Shown here: positions 9,977-17,103 of the stretch, one piece after another | How positions within the stretch are numbered: position 1 is the first letter of the stretch | Layout: each line of letters begins with the position of its first letter | Origin: Roseateles chitinivorans | GTDB taxonomy: Bacteria > Pseudomonadota > Gammaproteobacteria > Burkholderiales > Burkholderiaceae_C | Direction of reading: 5' to 3' | NCBI RefSeq assembly: GCF_002761755.1 | Contig: NZ_PEOG01000046.1 | Location: forward strand, 1-46,678 | DNA: 46,678 nucleotides | Position numbers and translations under genes: made by a program | Notes under the pieces: model-generated | Seen by the model: only the letters and a program-made list of their open reading frames with translations | Database searches by the model: none | What the model was told of the DNA's origin: nothing

Positions 9977-9982
9977 GCCGGC

Positions 9983-10007
9983 ATGCTAGCCGCGATGGAC
10001 CTAGCAT
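9983..10007. promoter_or_regulatory. Inverted repeat in the lipB/Sel1 divergent promoter region
   Basis: ATGCTAG (9983-9989) and CTAGCAT (10001-10007) form perfect 7-base arms around an 11-base spacer, centred in the 68-base gap between two divergent genes. Each arm contains TAGCAT, which could serve as a -10 hexamer: one six bases before the lipB start on the minus strand, the other about 37 bases before the Sel1-gene start on the plus strand. No convincing -35 hexamer matches either. It could instead be an operator. Confidence 0.4.
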
Positions 10008-10044
10008 CGGCCGCATCGGGACATTCAGCACCAGGAGCCCCACC

Positions 10045-10740
10045 ATGCGACGTCTTCCGGCGGCCCTCGCCACCTTGGCCATCTCCCTTCCCCTGGCGCT
10101 GCCGCTGGCGACCGGCCCGCTCACGGTCCAGGCCGCGACGGCCCCGGCGACGGTCACGCTCGATCAGGCGCTCGCGACTTATGAGCGCGGCGATCTGCGC
10201 GGCGCGGAGCGGCAGTTCCAGCAGTTGTCCAGGCAGGGACTCGCGCTGGGCGACTACAACCTGGCGATGATGCACATCCGCGGCGAGGTGCCCAAGCCCG
10301 ACGCTCACCTGGCCAGGCGCCTGCTGGAGCGCGCGGCCGAGCGAGGCCTGGTGCGCGCGGCGCTGTCGCTGGGCGAGTTCCACGAGCAGGGCATCGGCGG
10401 CAAGCCGGATCTGGTCCAGGCCCAGGCCTGGTACCTGAAGGCGGCGGAACATGGCAGCGTGGACGCGCAGGTCGCCGTGGCCACGGCGTTCTACCTGGGT
10501 CGGGGCGCGGAGAAGGATTTCCCGCTCGCCGCGCAGTGGTACCGGGAGGCGGCCAAGGCGGGCGATGTGGGCGCGCAGTACCTGATCGCGTCGATGTACG
10601 AGCGGGGCCTGGGCGTGGAGAAGGACCTGCGTCTGGCGCGCTACTGGTACGACGCCGCCGCGCGCAATGGCGACGACGCGGCGCCGTTCAAGCGCCAGGC
10701 GATCGACGCGGAGCTCGCGGCCAGCGCGGGGACGATCTGA
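10045..10740 (+). CDS. Secreted Sel1-repeat (TPR-like) protein
   Basis: A 231-residue protein with a cleavable signal peptide (about residues 1-30, ending near VQAATA), so probably periplasmic. Three to four Sel1-like repeats follow from about residue 84, for example WYLKAAEHGSVDAQVAVATA and WYREAAKAGDVGAQYLIASM, with the typical AQ, LG.fy..G.Gv.KD pattern. Such repeats bind other proteins; a specific partner cannot be named. The start has a good ribosome site (CAGGAG about 10 bases upstream). The stop at 10738-10740 abuts the stop of the convergent ybeD gene with no spacing. The gene interrupts what is otherwise a single-strand block (dat, ybeD, lipB, lipA), which suggests an insertion in this lineage. 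Confidence 0.85.
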   Translation: MRRLPAALATLAISLPLALPLATGPLTVQAATAPATVTLDQALATYERGDLRGAERQFQQLSRQGLALGDYNLAMMHIRGEVPKPDAHLARRLLERAAERGLVRAALSLGEFHEQGIGGKPDLVQAQAWYLKAAEHGSVDAQVAVATAFYLGRGAEKDFPLAAQWYREAAKAGDVGAQYLIASMYERGLGVEKDLRLARYWYDAAARNGDDAAPFKRQAIDAELAASAGTI

Positions 10741-11031
10741 TTACAGGACGACCTTGACCATCGGGTGGGTGGTCAGTGTGCGATAGAGCTCGTCCAGCTG
10801 CTCGCGGCTGGTCGCGGTGACGGTGATGGTCAGGCCGAGGTAGTTGCCGCCCTTGCTCGGGCGCTGCTCGACGGTGGACGCATCGAAGCCGGGGTCGAAC
10901 TGCCGGGCGACGCTCACGATCGCCTCGACGAAGCCTTCCACATGCGCGCCCATCACCTTGATGGGGAAGCGCGACGGGTACTCGATGAGCGACTGCTCGG
11001 GCGGGATCGGGGCGTTGGTGAACGAGGTCAT
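10741..11031 (-). CDS. ybeD: YbeD/DUF493 family protein
   Basis: Small protein (96 aa) of the YbeD/UPF0250 family, which has an ACT-like fold. Visible family features are YPSRFPIKVMG near the N-terminus, the central SKGGNYLGLTITVTATSREQLD and the terminal LTTHPMVKVVL. Function is not established, although ybeD lies next to lipB in many proteobacteria and a link to lipoate metabolism has been guessed from that. Here the gene keeps its place between a D-amino-acid transaminase (24 bases upstream) and lipB, but a plus-strand gene now separates it from lipB. The stop (TTA on the plus strand at 10741) touches the end of that convergent gene. Confidence 0.9.
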   Translation of the reverse strand: MTSFTNAPIPPEQSLIEYPSRFPIKVMGAHVEGFVEAIVSVARQFDPGFDASTVEQRPSKGGNYLGLTITVTATSREQLDELYRTLTTHPMVKVVL

Positions 11032-11055
11032 GATGGGGAATCCAAATGGGGATGC

Positions 11056-11937
11056 TCACAGGCTTTGCAAGCGCTTGGCCCGCTGGTACGCCTCATGGAG
11101 CTTCGCGTAGACCGGCCCCGGCTTGCCGCGCAGCGCGCCGTGACCGACCGGCTCGCGGTCCAGTCGCGTGACCGGGGCCACCTCCTTGCTGGCGGAGGTC
11201 AGCAGGATCTCGTCCGCGGTGGGCAACTCGGTCTCCGCGATCGGCCGCAGGTTGCAGGCGACGCCGAGTTCCTCGCACAGCTCCTGCAGCAACCGCACCC
11301 GCACGCCCTCCAGCAGCGCCTCGCCGGGCGGCGGCGTCAGCAGCGCGCCGTCGCGCACGATCCAGACGTTGCTGCTGGAGCCTTCGGTCAGGTAGCCGTC
11401 GCGGATCAGCAGCGTCTCGTCGGCGCCCTGGTCGACCGCCACCTGGCGCGCCAGCACGTTGCCCAGCAGCGAGATGCTCTTGATGTCGCCGCGCTGCCAG
11501 CGGAAGTCGCGGGCCGTCACGCAGCTCAAGCCCTGATGGCGCTGCTCGGGCGTCAGCGCCTGCATCGGCTGCGTGTAGACGAGCACCGTCGGCTCCAGGT
11601 CCCTGGGCATCGCATGGCCGCGCGGCGCGACGCCGCGCGTGACCTGCAGGTAGATCGCCTGGTCCTCGACCTCCGGCAGGTGGGCCACCAGGCTGCGGAA
11701 CAGGTCCAGCCAGGCCTCGCGCTCATACGGATCCTCGATCCGCAGCGCCTTCAGGCTGCGTCCGAGGCGGTCGAGGTGGTCGTCGACCCGGAACAGGCGC
11801 CGGCCGTAGACCGGGATGGCCTCGTAGACGCCATCGCCGAACAGAAAGCCGCGATCCATCACCGGCACCCGGGCATCGCCGAGCCGGCCAAGGTGGCCGT
11901 TCAGGTAGCAGGGCAGGTCGGTCCAGGGCATCGTCAT
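11056..11937 (-). CDS. dat: D-amino-acid transaminase (class IV, PLP)
   Basis: Fold-type IV PLP aminotransferase (293 aa from the ATG at 11937) that interconverts D-alanine or D-glutamate with keto acids. Signature segments include VMDRGFLFGDGVYEAIPVYG near the N-terminus, the PLP lysine in RGDIKSISLLGN, and EGSSSNVWIV plus TSASKEVAPV in the cofactor domain. The GDGVYE and SSNVW patterns favour D-alanine transaminase over branched-chain IlvE or aminodeoxychorismate lyase. The ATG at 11937 has GGGAG six bases ahead; an upstream in-frame TTG at 11952 lacks such a site. A D-alanyl-D-alanine carboxypeptidase gene ends 107 bases upstream on the same strand, so D-alanine released from peptidoglycan could be a shared theme. 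Confidence 0.88.
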   Translation of the reverse strand: MTMPWTDLPCYLNGHLGRLGDARVPVMDRGFLFGDGVYEAIPVYGRRLFRVDDHLDRLGRSLKALRIEDPYEREAWLDLFRSLVAHLPEVEDQAIYLQVTRGVAPRGHAMPRDLEPTVLVYTQPMQALTPEQRHQGLSCVTARDFRWQRGDIKSISLLGNVLARQVAVDQGADETLLIRDGYLTEGSSSNVWIVRDGALLTPPPGEALLEGVRVRLLQELCEELGVACNLRPIAETELPTADEILLTSASKEVAPVTRLDREPVGHGALRGKPGPVYAKLHEAYQRAKRLQSL

Positions 11938-12044
11938 CGGTGGCTCCCGCAAGTGGTCACGCCCAAGCCGTCGACTGTACGCCGCCGGCCCGGCGCGCCA
12001 ACCCCGGCAAGCGAGGGGCCTTGGCGGCCGGGACCAGGCGGGGC

Positions 12045-13214
12045 TTACTTGATCCAGAGACGGATCGCGTCCCAGGCGCGGCCGAAGATGCCGGCCAGCG
12101 GCACCTCCTGCTGCACCACCAGCGGCACCTCGGCCACCGGTGCGCCGCCCGCGGTCGTCACCTTCAGGGTGCCCACGCGCTGGTTCAGCGCCAGCGGCGC
12201 GACCAGCGGATCGGTGCGCTGGATGTCGGTCTTGAGCTTGCCGCCCTCGCCGCGCGGCACCGCGACGAACACCGCGTCCGCCGCGCCCAGCTTGGCTTCC
12301 GGCACCGCGCCCTTCCAGACCTTCACCGTGGTGATGGGCTGGTTCTTCTCGAACAGGCGCACCGCGTCGAAGGCCGAATAGCCCCAGTTCAGCAGCTTCT
12401 GGCTCTCCGTCGCGCGGGCCTCTTTGGAGGCCGTGCCCATCACCACGCTGAGCAGGCGGCGCTTGCCGTTGGGCACGTCGCGCTGGGCGCTGGCGGCCAG
12501 GCAGTAGCCGGCGGCATCGGTGTAGCCGGTCTTGCCGCCGTCCACCGACGGATCGCGGCCCAGCAGCATGTTGCGGTTGGACTGGCGGATCTTGTTGAAG
12601 GTGTACTCGCGCTTGGAGTAGTACTCGGCGTAGTACTGCGGGAAGTCCTGGATCACATGCGAGAAGATGACCGCGATGTCGCGCGCGCTCGTCTTGTGGC
12701 CCGGCTCGGTGATGCCGGTGACGTTCTTGAACGAGGTGTTCTTCAGGCCCCAGGCCTGCGCCTGCTTGTTCATCATCGCAACGAACTGCTCGACGGTGCC
12801 GCCCACGCCTTCGGCCAGCGCGACCGAGGCGTCGTTGCCCGACTGGATGATCATCCCGCGGATCAGCTCGTCGACCTTGGGCGTCATCGTCGTGTCGATG
12901 AACATCAGCGACGGATCGCCCTTGCGTTCATCCCAGGCGCGCTTGGACACGGTCAGCGTCTGCTCCAGCGTCAGGCGCTTGGCCTTGAGCGCGTCGAAGA
13001 CGATGTAGGCCGTCATCAGCTTGGTCAGCGACGCGGGATCCTGCGGCGTGTCGGCATCGCGCTCGGCGAGCGTCTGGTTCGTGGTCAGGTCCAGCAGGAC
13101 GAAGTTGCGGGCCGCGATCTCGGGCGGCGTCGGGGCCTGCGCGGACGCGCCGGTCACCATCACGAAGCTGGACAGGCCCACGCCGAGGGCCAGGGAAGCG
13201 AGGAAGCGTTTCAT
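12045..13214 (-). CDS. dacC: D-alanyl-D-alanine carboxypeptidase (PBP5/6 family)
   Basis: Low-molecular-mass penicillin-binding protein (389 aa) that trims the terminal D-alanine from peptidoglycan stems in the periplasm. A signal peptide is present (residues 1-25, cleaved after ASAQ or nearby). All three serine-transferase motifs are visible: SLTK (Ser62, Lys65), SGN (125-127) and KTG (228-230). The C-terminal beta domain ends in an amphipathic helix (GIFGRAWDAIRLWIK) that anchors these enzymes to the membrane surface. The start was set at 13214 because the signal peptide begins there and AAGGA lies 10 bases upstream; a longer open frame to 13316 would precede the signal with unrelated residues. 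dacA is an equally good name. Confidence 0.93.
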   Translation of the reverse strand: MKRFLASLALGVGLSSFVMVTGASAQAPTPPEIAARNFVLLDLTTNQTLAERDADTPQDPASLTKLMTAYIVFDALKAKRLTLEQTLTVSKRAWDERKGDPSLMFIDTTMTPKVDELIRGMIIQSGNDASVALAEGVGGTVEQFVAMMNKQAQAWGLKNTSFKNVTGITEPGHKTSARDIAVIFSHVIQDFPQYYAEYYSKREYTFNKIRQSNRNMLLGRDPSVDGGKTGYTDAAGYCLAASAQRDVPNGKRRLLSVVMGTASKEARATESQKLLNWGYSAFDAVRLFEKNQPITTVKVWKGAVPEAKLGAADAVFVAVPRGEGGKLKTDIQRTDPLVAPLALNQRVGTLKVTTAGGAPVAEVPLVVQQEVPLAGIFGRAWDAIRLWIK

Positions 13215-13227
13215 TCGAGGGAAATCC

Positions 13228-13863
13228 TTAGGCGCGCGCTTCGCCGACGGCATGCCAGCTGCGCAGCACGAGGTTCTTGAGCAGCGGCAACTGCCCATGG
13301 AAGAAATGCCCGACACCGGGCACCACGATGACCGGCAGCGCCTGCGGGCGCGCCCAGTCCAGCACCGCGCTCAGCGGCACCACATCGTCCTGTTCGCCGT
13401 GGATCACGACGGTGTCGGCCGGCACCGTCGCCACGCCGAAGCGGCTGGCGGCCGGACCGACCAGCAGCAGGCGCTCGGCCGGCTGCTCGAGCCGCAGCGC
13501 CGCCTGCGAGGCGACGAAGCCGCCGAACGAGAAGCCCGCCAGGGCCAGCGGCAGCGCCGCGTCGCGGAAGGCGGCGACCACGGCCAGCGCGTCGTCGACC
13601 TCGCCGCGGCCCTCGTCCCAGCCGCCCTGCGACTTGCCGATGCCGCGGAAGTTGAAGCGCACGGTGCGATAGCCGAGGTGCACGAAGGCACGCGCGATCG
13701 TCTGCACCACCTTGTTGTCCATCGTGCCGCCCTGCGTCGGATTGGGATGGCAGATCACCACCACGCCGCGCAGCGGGCCCGCGTCGACCGCGGGTTCATC
13801 GATGGCGCATTCGATCTCGCCGGCGAGGCCGGCGATCTGCCGGCGCTGGGTCTGTGCATTCAT
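13228..13863 (-). CDS. Alpha/beta hydrolase, dienelactone-hydrolase-like
   Basis: Cytoplasmic alpha/beta hydrolase of 211 aa. It shows the CHPNPTQGGTMDNKVVQTIA segment typical of a conserved proteobacterial group of uncharacterised hydrolases, a nucleophile elbow GFSFGG (Ser112), an aspartate in HGEQDDVVPL and a C-terminal histidine in GVGHFFHG, so the catalytic triad looks complete. The substrate is unknown. It lies 13 bases upstream of the carboxypeptidase gene and 15 bases after the ferredoxin gene on the same strand, consistent with one operon. A ribosome site GGGAG precedes the ATG at 13863. Confidence 0.85.
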   Translation of the reverse strand: MNAQTQRRQIAGLAGEIECAIDEPAVDAGPLRGVVVICHPNPTQGGTMDNKVVQTIARAFVHLGYRTVRFNFRGIGKSQGGWDEGRGEVDDALAVVAAFRDAALPLALAGFSFGGFVASQAALRLEQPAERLLLVGPAASRFGVATVPADTVVIHGEQDDVVPLSAVLDWARPQALPVIVVPGVGHFFHGQLPLLKNLVLRSWHAVGEARA

Positions 13864-13878
13864 CGAGGAAGCTCCCGC

Positions 13879-14211
13879 TCAGCGGCCGACCGAATCGTCC
13901 AGCACCAGGCGCTCCACGACCTCGCCATGCTTGAGATGGCGCTCGACGATCTCGTCGATGTCGCTGTTGTCGACGAAGGAGTACCAGACCGCGTCCGGAT
14001 ACACCACCGCCACCGGCCCGCCGGCGCAGCGGTCCAGGCAGCCCGCCTTGTTCACCCGCACGCCGCCCTTGCCGGCGAGTTTCTCCGCTTTGACGCGCTG
14101 CTTGCAGTGGTCGAAGGCCGCCTGAGCGTCGTGCTGCAGGCACGCGTTCTCGCCCTCGCGCTGGTTCAGGCAGAAGAAGATGTGGCGTTGGTAGTAGCTG
14201 GTGGAGCTCAT
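13879..14211 (-). CDS. Thioredoxin-like [2Fe-2S] ferredoxin
   Basis: A 110-residue protein of the thioredoxin-fold [2Fe-2S] ferredoxin family, related to the NuoE/Shethna-type cluster domain. The opening YYQRHIFFCLNQREGENAC carries Cys14 and Cys24, and KAGCLDRCAGGPVAVVYPD carries Cys58 and Cys62; together these are the expected four ligands. Cys36 is extra. Its electron partner is unknown. The ATG at 14211 overlaps the stop of the upstream VanZ gene by one base (TGATG). A TACAAT hexamer ends exactly six bases before the ATG, so a second, leaderless transcript may exist. An in-frame GTG one codon earlier is possible. Confidence 0.88.
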   Translation of the reverse strand: MSSTSYYQRHIFFCLNQREGENACLQHDAQAAFDHCKQRVKAEKLAGKGGVRVNKAGCLDRCAGGPVAVVYPDAVWYSFVDNSDIDEIVERHLKHGEVVERLVLDDSVGR

Positions 14212-15410
14212 CACGGGATTGTAGTTTCAGGGTTTCCACCGACCGGCCGTTCGTGCGTTCCGTCACGACCTGCTTGTCCTTCAGAGCGCCCGCCCGGCGG
14301 CGACCCGGGCGGTGGCGGCCGGTCGCTCTGCGTGACCCCGTACAGCAGCCAGGCCAGCGCCGCGAAGGGCCACAGCCAGCCCACCCATTGCGCCAGGCCG
14401 TACAGGTTGACGAAGCGCCCCTGCTCCCAGAACTGCAGGCTCTCCAGCAGGTAGGGGTCGGACGGGGCCTCGGCCATCAGCGCGATCAGGGCGGTCAGCA
14501 CCACCAGGCCCCAGGCGGCATTGGCCCGCCGGGACATGAACGCCGCCAGCAACGCCAGCACGCCGCCGGCGATCAGGCCGGGCTCGGTCGTCGGCGTCAG
14601 CCAGGCCCAGGCATGGTCGGGCCCGAAATTCAGCAGCGTCGACCAGGCCGTGGTCGTCACGCCGATCGCCACCGCGCCGAGGATCAGCACCGCGCGCTGC
14701 CGACCCGGCCGAGCCACCGACAGGGCCAGCAGGCACGGGGCAAGCAAACCCATCGCGATGGCGATCGCCTCCAGCCCGGGCGGCAGCGGCGGGTCGTCGG
14801 CGAGCTCCTTGGGCACCAGTTCCCAGGGCGTGTTCTCGAGCAGCAGCTCCGCCCATTCACGCAGGCGCGGCAACAGTTGTCCCAGGCCCAGCGGCAGCGG
14901 TGCCGGATACAGCAGCCCGACCGGCCACAGCGCCAGCAGCGCCAGCGCGCCGGCGCTGTGAGGCACGAACCAGCGCTCGCGCCAGCCGTTCCAGCGCGCC
15001 AGGCCATTCAGCCGTAGCACGATCCAGGCGCAGAGCGCGCCCAGCCAGGCGCCGGCGCTGTTGAGCAGGAAGTCCGCGAGCGACGGCACCCGCCCGGGCA
15101 GGAAGTACTGCAGCGTCTCCATCGCGAACGAGAGCAGCGGAAGCCCGACCAGCGTCAGCAGCAACGCGCGCCACAGTCCGCCCCCGCTGCGGATCACCGC
15201 GGAAAAGCACAGCAGGCCCAGCGGCCAGTAGCCGGCGACGTTGATCCAGAGGTCGAACCTGCCCCAGTAGCGTGGCCAGGGCAGGCCGATGACGCCGGGC
15301 CAGGGCAGGCTCGGCGGCATTCGCCAGGGCCAGAAGGGGTAGAGGCTGGCGTAGACCACCAGCACGGCGTAGCACAGGGCCAGCCAGGTGGCGGAGCTGC
15401 GCCGCTGCAT
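14211..15410 (-). CDS. VanZ-family integral membrane protein
   Basis: Polytopic membrane protein of 399 aa. The N-terminal part has the VanZ pattern: a first helix ending YASLYPFWPW, a D-WINVAGYWPLG segment, and METLQYFLPGRVPSLADFLLNSAGAWLGA (about residues 98-126). The rest adds several more hydrophobic helices, an Arg/Pro-rich cytoplasmic tail and no recognisable catalytic motif. VanZ itself confers low-level teicoplanin resistance by an unknown mechanism; most family members are uncharacterised, so no role is assigned. The gene starts 7 bases after hemJ ends and its stop overlaps the ferredoxin start. The ATG at 15410 has an in-frame GTG directly ahead. Confidence 0.85.
   Translation of the reverse strand: MQRRSSATWLALCYAVLVVYASLYPFWPWRMPPSLPWPGVIGLPWPRYWGRFDLWINVAGYWPLGLLCFSAVIRSGGGLWRALLLTLVGLPLLSFAMETLQYFLPGRVPSLADFLLNSAGAWLGALCAWIVLRLNGLARWNGWRERWFVPHSAGALALLALWPVGLLYPAPLPLGLGQLLPRLREWAELLLENTPWELVPKELADDPPLPPGLEAIAIAMGLLAPCLLALSVARPGRQRAVLILGAVAIGVTTTAWSTLLNFGPDHAWAWLTPTTEPGLIAGGVLALLAAFMSRRANAAWGLVVLTALIALMAEAPSDPYLLESLQFWEQGRFVNLYGLAQWVGWLWPFAALAWLLYGVTQSDRPPPPGSPPGGRSEGQAGRDGTHERPVGGNPETTIP
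14212..14223 (-). promoter_or_regulatory. Possible leaderless promoter -10 for the ferredoxin gene
   Basis: On the minus strand TACAAT (14223-14218), one mismatch from the -10 consensus, is followed by CCCGTG and then the ATG at 14211. Initiation about seven bases after the hexamer would start the RNA at or next to the A of the start codon. There is no convincing -35 hexamer, so this is tentative. It lies inside the 3' end of the VanZ gene. Confidence 0.3.
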
Positions 15411-15417
15411 CACGGGA

Positions 15418-15846
15418 TCAGAAGGGCTTGACGACGACCAGGATCACGATCGCCGCGAACAGCAGCACCGAGACCTCGTTGAACACGCGGAACCACTTGT
15501 GGCTGCGGCGGTTGGCGATCAGCTCGAACTTGCGCAGGAAGGCGCGGCACACGTGGTGGTAGCCGATCACCGCCACCACCAGCGCCAGCTTGGCATGCAT
15601 CCAGCCATTGCCCGGGCCGCGACCGATGCCGTAATAAAGCCAGAGAATGCCGCCGAAGAGCAGCGCCAGCAGCATCAGCCCGCTGCTGAAGCGGTAGAGC
15701 TTCAAGGCCATCAGCAGCAGCCGCTCACGTTCGGCGTGGCTGTCGGCGGGCACCATGGCCAGGTTCACGAAGATCCGTGGCAGGTAGAACAGGCCGGCGA
15801 ACCACGCGGCGACGAAAATGATGTGAAGCGCTTTGATCCAGAGCAT
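15418..15846 (-). CDS. hemJ: Protoporphyrinogen IX oxidase HemJ (CopD-like membrane protein)
   Basis: Four-helix membrane protein (142 aa) of the HemJ/TIGR00701 group, which oxidises protoporphyrinogen IX to protoporphyrin IX in bacteria lacking HemG and HemY. The N-terminal MLWIKALHIIFVAAWFAGLF with its conserved histidine, then FYLPRIFVNLAM, the GWMHAKLALV segment and the RxxNE motif (FRVFNEVSVL) match the family. The start was set at the ATG at 15846, where family members begin; a longer open frame runs upstream through a terminator and is not coding. The divergent neighbour is hemB, another haem-synthesis gene. CATAAT lies six bases before the ATG and there is no ribosome site, so translation may be leaderless. 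Confidence 0.88.
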   Translation of the reverse strand: MLWIKALHIIFVAAWFAGLFYLPRIFVNLAMVPADSHAERERLLLMALKLYRFSSGLMLLALLFGGILWLYYGIGRGPGNGWMHAKLALVVAVIGYHHVCRAFLRKFELIANRRSHKWFRVFNEVSVLLFAAIVILVVVKPF

Positions 15847-15867
15847 CACGGCATTATGGAGGGCGCG

Positions 15868-15896
15868 AAAAAAAACCCCGGCTTCACAGCCGGGGT
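15868..15896 (-). terminator. Intrinsic terminator facing hemJ
   Basis: Stem ACCCCGGCT / AGCCGGGGT (15875-15883 and 15888-15896), loop TCAC on the plus strand, followed on the minus strand by eight uninterrupted T (15875-15868). It is one of the best intrinsic terminators in the window, yet no protein gene lies upstream of it on that strand. Confidence 0.85.
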
Positions 15897-15980
15897 CGGA
15901 AAGCCTTATCGCTGTCATCACGCTAAGGCTCCTGCTCAGGGAGGAAAAGCAGGGAACGACAGCCGAACGGCTATCATTCA
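15868..15980 (-). ncRNA. Candidate small RNA or terminated leader upstream of hemJ
   Basis: On the minus strand four hairpins follow one another and no protein is encoded: AGCC-GTTC-GGCT (15961-15972); CCTGC/GCAGG (15931-15953) with an exposed pyrimidine loop containing TTTTCCTCCC; AGCCTTA/TAAGGCT (15902-15930); and an intrinsic terminator (15875-15896) followed by eight T. A TGTTAAAGT extended -10-like sequence (15995-15987) would start an RNA of about 113 nt. The CCUCC loop resembles anti-ribosome-binding-site seeds of regulatory RNAs. Alternatives: a transcription attenuator for hemJ, whose ATG lies 22 bases after the U-tract, or the end of an unrecognised transcript. No known Rfam family was recognised. 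Confidence 0.55.
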
Positions 15981-16000
15981 GGAGCGACTTTAACAGATCT

Positions 16001-16021
16001 GCCGAATTTCGAAATCTCGGC
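16001..16021. promoter_or_regulatory. Near-perfect palindrome between hemJ and hemB
   Basis: GCCGA (16001-16005) and TCGGC (16017-16021) flank a perfect inner palindrome ATTTCGAAAT (16005-16014), with offset bases on the right side. It sits 43 bases before the hemB ATG and overlaps where the -35 region of the minus-strand RNA promoter would fall. That is a sensible place for a regulator controlling both directions. The regulator is unknown; the sequence does not resemble a Fur box. Confidence 0.5.
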
Positions 16022-16064
16022 TTTCCCCTAGCGCCCCCCAACCCGGTGGTATTTCTCGGAAACC

Positions 16065-17072
16065 ATGCAACTTCCCGCCCCCTATCCCGCCAGCCGCCCC
16101 CGTCGCCTGCGTCGCGATGCCTACACCCGGGCGCTGGTCCGCGAACACCACCTGCACGCCAGCGACTTGATCTTTCCGGTCTTCGTCCATGAGGGCGAAA
16201 ACCGCGTCGAGCCGATCGCCTCGATGCCCGGCGTCTCCCGCCTCAGCCTGGACCGGCTGATCCCCGTCGCCGAGGAGTGCGTCGAGCTGGGCATCCCGGT
16301 GATGGCGCTGTTCCCGGCGATCGATCCGGCGCTGAAGACGCCTGACGGCATCGAGGCGACCAATCCCGACGGCCTGATCCCGCGTGTCGTGCGGGCCCTG
16401 AAGGAGCGGGTTCCCGGCCTGGGCGTGCTGACCGACGTCGCGCTCGACCCCTACACCAGCCATGGGCAGGACGGCGTCCTGGACGAACAGGGCTACATCC
16501 TGAACGACCGCACGGTGGAACTGCTCAAGGCGCAGGCGCTGGTCCAGGCACGCGCGGGCGTGGACATCGTCGCGCCCAGCGACATGATGGACGGCCGCAT
16601 CGGCGCGATCCGCGCCGCGCTGGAGGCCGACGACCACATCCACACGCGGATCATGGCCTACAGCGCCAAGTACGCCAGCGCCTTCTACGGTCCGTTCCGC
16701 GACGCGGTGGGCTCGCGCACCAACCTCGGCAAGGCGGACAAGAAGACCTACCAGATGGACCCGGGCAACAGCGACGAGGCGCTGCGCGAGGTCGGCCTGG
16801 ACTTGGCCGAGGGCGCCGACATGGTGATGGTCAAGCCTGGCATGCCTTACCTGGACATCGTGCGCCTGGTGAAGCAGGAGTTCCGAGTGCCGACCTTCGC
16901 CTATCAGGTCAGCGGCGAGTACGCCATGATCAAGGCCGCCGCCGCCAATGGCTGGCTGGACCACGACGCGGTGATGCTCGAGGCGCTGCTGGCCTTCAAG
17001 CGCGCCGGTGCCGACGGCATCCTGACCTACTTCGCGATGGACGCGGCGCGCCTGCTGCGCGCCGGTGCCTGA
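16065..17072 (+). CDS. hemB: Delta-aminolevulinic acid dehydratase (porphobilinogen synthase)
   Basis: Condenses two 5-aminolevulinate molecules to porphobilinogen, the second common step of tetrapyrrole synthesis (335 aa). The two Schiff-base lysines are present: Lys202 in MAYSAKYASAFYGPFRDA and Lys257 in MVMVKPGMPYLD. The metal loop reads VLTDVALDPYTSHGQDG, with aspartates where zinc enzymes have cysteines, so this is the magnesium-dependent type known from Pseudomonas. The distal RTNLGKADKKTYQMDPGN region is also typical. It is divergent from hemJ and precedes a CorA/ZntB gene whose start lies 31 bases after the hemB stop. Confidence 0.97.
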   Translation: MQLPAPYPASRPRRLRRDAYTRALVREHHLHASDLIFPVFVHEGENRVEPIASMPGVSRLSLDRLIPVAEECVELGIPVMALFPAIDPALKTPDGIEATNPDGLIPRVVRALKERVPGLGVLTDVALDPYTSHGQDGVLDEQGYILNDRTVELLKAQALVQARAGVDIVAPSDMMDGRIGAIRAALEADDHIHTRIMAYSAKYASAFYGPFRDAVGSRTNLGKADKKTYQMDPGNSDEALREVGLDLAEGADMVMVKPGMPYLDIVRLVKQEFRVPTFAYQVSGEYAMIKAAAANGWLDHDAVMLEALLAFKRAGADGILTYFAMDAARLLRAGA

Positions 17073-17103
17073 TCCCGCGGCACGCGGACTGCCCGGCCAG
17101 CGC

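Noticed and set aside
15847..16041. N-terminal extension of hemJ upstream to 16041
   Set aside because: It would translate through a strong terminator and a palindrome, and HemJ homologues begin at the MLWIKALH codon at 15846.
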